Assembly: GCA_021785195.1 (NCBI GenBank)
Contig: JAJYGC010000009.1
Location: 62,001-126,000, forward strand
Reading direction: 5' to 3'
Length of the DNA: 64,000 nucleotides
From: Nitrospirota bacterium
Lineage (GTDB): Bacteria; Nitrospirota; Leptospirillia; Leptospirillales; Leptospirillaceae
The notes under the pieces are model-generated. The model was not told where the DNA came from. It saw nothing but the letters and a program-made list of their open reading frames with translations, and searched no databases. Both the position numbers and the translations under genes were made by a program. Positions 61,528-64,000 of the stretch are shown here, piece by piece; positions within the stretch are counted from its first letter, which is position 1; each line of letters opens with the position of its first letter.

Positions 61528-64000
61528 GGGAGGTTCTCCTGTTTTGAGCCTGCCAACTCCATTGCCAAAAGAATCATGTGGAAATTCGACTTTGTCTTGT
61601 TCTTGATTCTGGTCCCGTTGATTGTGATCGTTTTGTGACCGATGAGGGGGAAATCGTATTCGATCCTGTAGTCCACAATGTTATGATTCAAGGCCAGAAT
61701 ATTCCCGAGAAGCTCCTTGAACCCGGGGATATCCCATTGCCGGTTCCCGATTGCGTAAATCGACTGTCCAATAGTGTCCTGGGCACTTGTCCTGAAGGTT
61801 GTGTAGAAGGCCCGGTTTGCGGATATGATTTCGAGTCTGTCGTCGAGGACCACAAAGGGTTCCCTTACGGTATTGACGATATCTTCAGCCAGTTGTGTCT
61901 TCCTCTGTAACTCCTCGGATTCGAGCCGACTGGTGATGTCGGTGAAAGTCATCACCACCCCGTCAATGATGTTGTCCAGTGTCCGATAGGGTTGGATGCG
62001 CATCAGAAACCAGTTTCCATCCAAGGTTTCGAGTTCCCGTTCGCAAAGGATCAGGGTGTTCAGGACGGACCTTGCGTCCGAAATCAGGTCGGCATCGACC
62101 AGGTTGGACTTGAAGTCGGAGAGGAGACGTCCCAGATCGGAATCGATCAGGTGATAGATCTTTTCCGATTCGCGGGAAAACCGCCGAATCCTCAAGTTTC
62201 CATCCAAGAAAATTGTGCCCACATTGATGTTGTCGAGAAGGTTTTTCATATCGTTTTGCATGTTCGCCAATTCTTCGATCTTACCCTGCAAATCAATGTT
62301 GATGGTGATCAGCTCCTCTTTGGAGATTTCCAGTTCCTCATTGGTGGACTGGAGCTCCTCATTGGTGGACTGGAGCTCCTCATTGGTGGACTGGAGCTCC
62401 TCATTGGTGGATTTGAGTTCTTCGTTGGAAGCCTGTTGTTCCTCGATCGTAATCTGCAGGCTCTCCTTGGTGTCTGCCAGATCCCGTTCGAGCGCTTCAA
62501 GGTGGCTCCGGTCTTTTTTCCTGGAACGGTGCTGCATGGGTTCGGCGCTCTCGGAGGGAGGGACGGGGATGTCCTGGAAGCTGATCAGCAAAAGGGTCTG
62601 TTTTGTATCCGGGTCCGGCAATGGCCGAACGCTGAGGCTAATGTCCCGAATGCCGTTTTCAGTTTTGATCGACAAGGGTCTATCCAGGGTGGGTTCGTTG
62701 AGTTTTCCTGCAGTGTACATTGCATCCCGAAGTTCCAGCTTCAGTCCGTCACGGGCCATGTCGAGGGCGTTGTTGCTGGGCTGACCTGATGCGAGTTGAA
62801 GGTATTTTCCTGTTTCTCCTTGAACAAAAAGAATCTCTCCCTTCAGGTCGGTGACCACCGACGCCGGAGCGTAAGAGAGGAGTAGCGCCCGACGGGTCAA
62901 CTCGGCAATGTTGTTTTCTTTGTTTTTTTGCATCGCTTCCTGCTGTGGATTTTTTTCTGTGGATGACTGGGTCCATGATAAGCCGCTTTTGATGATGGAT
63001 CGGGTGGAGTCAATGGAGGAAAGAGCCCTGTAAATTTTCATCTTCCTGTTGAGGGGGGCAAACATGTCTGCCTGATTCCCGATTGTTTCAGAAGGTGAAA
63101 GGATCAGGATCCCTCCTGGCTTGAGGGCGTAATGGAAGGCCAGGAGGAGCTGGTTCTGAAGTTCCGCCTCGAGATAGATCATGAGGTTTCGACAGCTGAG
63201 AATGTCCAGTCTGGTAAACGGGGGATCCTTGATGACGTCCTGGATCGCGAATACCACCATATCCCGGATCTCTTTCTGGACCCGAAAGGACATTTTCTCT
63301 TTGATGAAGAACCGGTTTAGCCGCTCAGGAGCCAGGTGCTGCGAGATATTGTGCGAATATATCCCGGCGCGTGCCTTGGAGATCGCTTCATCGTCCAGAT
63401 CTGTTCCGTAAATCTGAGCGGTGAATTTCTTTTGTTTTTTTTCCATGAATTCCTTGATCAGGATGGCGAGAGAATAGGCCTCTTCTCCGGTTGAGCAACC
63501 CGGAACCCAGACCCTGAGGACATAGTCTTCCGGTTTGTTCTTCATCAATCCGGGAAGAATTTCCTCCGCAAGGACCTTGAACACTGACGGATCCCGGAAG
63601 AAACTGGTGCTGTTGATCAGAAGTTCCTTGATCAGGATAGTGGCTTCGGAAGGGAATTCCTGAAGATAACGCAGATAGAGATCGGTCTGCCCAATGTCGA
63701 GTTGGGCCATGCGGCGTTTGATCCGGCGGACAATCGTGGTTTTTTTGTATTGGGAGAAATTATGCCCTGTGGTGGAGTAAACAAGTCCCAAAATCTTGTT
63801 GACCCCTGAAACCTGAGTCTGGCTGATCGGTCCCGATAGATGGACTTCCATGTGTTTTACGACTTTCTGGAGCGCTTCCGGCATCTTGTCGACAGGTAGC
63901 ACATGGGTGGGGAAAGCGTCCCGAATGGCACTTTGCGGCATTCCGTCATATTTTGCGGTGGTGGGGTCCTGGACAAAAGAGGAGCCACCCGCTTCGTGGA
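61524..64000 (-). CDS. CheB-CheR-PAS fusion (5' end outside window)
   Basis: The frame is open to the window edge; the first visible residues (HEAGGSSFVQDPTTAKYDGM) are the CheB methylesterase C-terminus, so the ATG at 63941 is internal. Next come CheR N- and C-domains with SAM motif VWVPGCSTGEEAYSLAI and NLMIYLEAELQ, a long coiled coil with heptad repeats STNEELQ (about residues 490-540), and two PAS domains. Hybrid proteins of this kind act in chemotaxis-like signalling. Coupled to the GGDEF-EAL gene downstream. Confidence 0.93.
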   Translation of the reverse strand, partial: HEAGGSSFVQDPTTAKYDGMPQSAIRDAFPTHVLPVDKMPEALQKVVKHMEVHLSGPISQTQVSGVNKILGLVYSTTGHNFSQYKKTTIVRRIKRRMAQLDIGQTDLYLRYLQEFPSEATILIKELLINSTSFFRDPSVFKVLAEEILPGLMKNKPEDYVLRVWVPGCSTGEEAYSLAILIKEFMEKKQKKFTAQIYGTDLDDEAISKARAGIYSHNISQHLAPERLNRFFIKEKMSFRVQKEIRDMVVFAIQDVIKDPPFTRLDILSCRNLMIYLEAELQNQLLLAFHYALKPGGILILSPSETIGNQADMFAPLNRKMKIYRALSSIDSTRSIIKSGLSWTQSSTEKNPQQEAMQKNKENNIAELTRRALLLSYAPASVVTDLKGEILFVQGETGKYLQLASGQPSNNALDMARDGLKLELRDAMYTAGKLNEPTLDRPLSIKTENGIRDISLSVRPLPDPDTKQTLLLISFQDIPVPPSESAEPMQHRSRKKDRSHLEALERDLADTKESLQITIEEQQASNEELKSTNEELQSTNEELQSTNEELQSTNEELEISKEELITINIDLQGKIEELANMQNDMKNLLDNINVGTIFLDGNLRIRRFSRESEKIYHLIDSDLGRLLSDFKSNLVDADLISDARSVLNTLILCERELETLDGNWFLMRIQPYRTLDNIIDGVVMTFTDITSRLESEELQRKTQLAEDIVNTVREPFVVLDDRLEIISANRAFYTTFRTSAQDTIGQSIYAIGNRQWDIPGFKELLGNILALNHNIVDYRIEYDFPLIGHKTITINGTRIKNKTKSNFHMILLAMELAGSKQENLP

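Noticed and set aside
62331-62400. Tandem repeats that could suggest a CRISPR array
   Set aside because: They are in-frame 21-base units without spacers and encode coiled-coil heptads in the CheB-CheR-PAS gene.

Overview
The window is 64 kb of a GC-rich bacterial chromosome. Gene content, gene order and the streamlined style resemble an acidophilic Nitrospirota such as Leptospirillum. This is inference from recognised families; no marker gene here fixes the species. Most genes start with ATG or GTG, occasionally TTG, behind clear GGAGG-type ribosome binding sites, and many overlap by 4 bases.

Layout. 1-7.3 kb: end of a UvrD/PcrA helicase, then a gatC-panD-gatA-gatB run, an exported protein, a tetraheme NapC/NirT-type cytochrome, enolase and an FtsB-like protein. 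7.5-18.8 kb, mostly minus strand: a 29-residue COX24/bS22-like protein, a YfeX-like DyP peroxidase, an M16 protease pair, DUF5069, DUF2156, YkgJ, HflX, small unknowns and SerS. 19-27 kb: an MmyB-type regulator facing a methyltransferase and a PEBP protein, then an unknown 421-residue protein, a phosphoribosyltransferase, GpsA, DUF971 and TruA. 27-34.7 kb: a full ISC iron-sulfur operon on the minus strand (iscR, iscS-like, iscU, iscA, hscB, hscA, fdx, iscX, an unknown gene, mrp) with a readable sigma70 promoter. 34.7-38.1 kb: membrane proteins, a CNNM/CorC protein and a strongly promoted 38-residue membrane peptide. 38.5-41.9 kb: aprA-aprB-sat with a promoter and a 17-bp palindrome. 42-51.8 kb: two small HTH regulators, a diguanylate cyclase, a DHA2 transporter, a Hdr-like Fe-S protein, DUF3501, a NifS-like protein, an NDUFA9-like reductase, a CGWS glutaredoxin, a CbtB-like peptide and tRNA-Arg(UCU). 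51.9-58.1 kb: accessory DNA. 59.2-64 kb: a GGDEF-EAL protein and a CheB-CheR-PAS fusion that runs off the window.

Two results stand out. First, both proteins of the IscS/NifS family encoded here lack the PLP-binding lysine (Leu in the isc operon copy, Trp in the second), while both keep the sulfur-carrying cysteine. The isc copy has also lost nearly every other PLP contact. Second, the tRNA-Arg gene is followed by an element of about 4.5 kb with integrase, HicAB, excisionase, a primase-like fragment and a lone terminase small subunit, but no capsid or large-terminase genes. This is the layout of a phage satellite (PICI-like). A decayed relative of it lies directly downstream.
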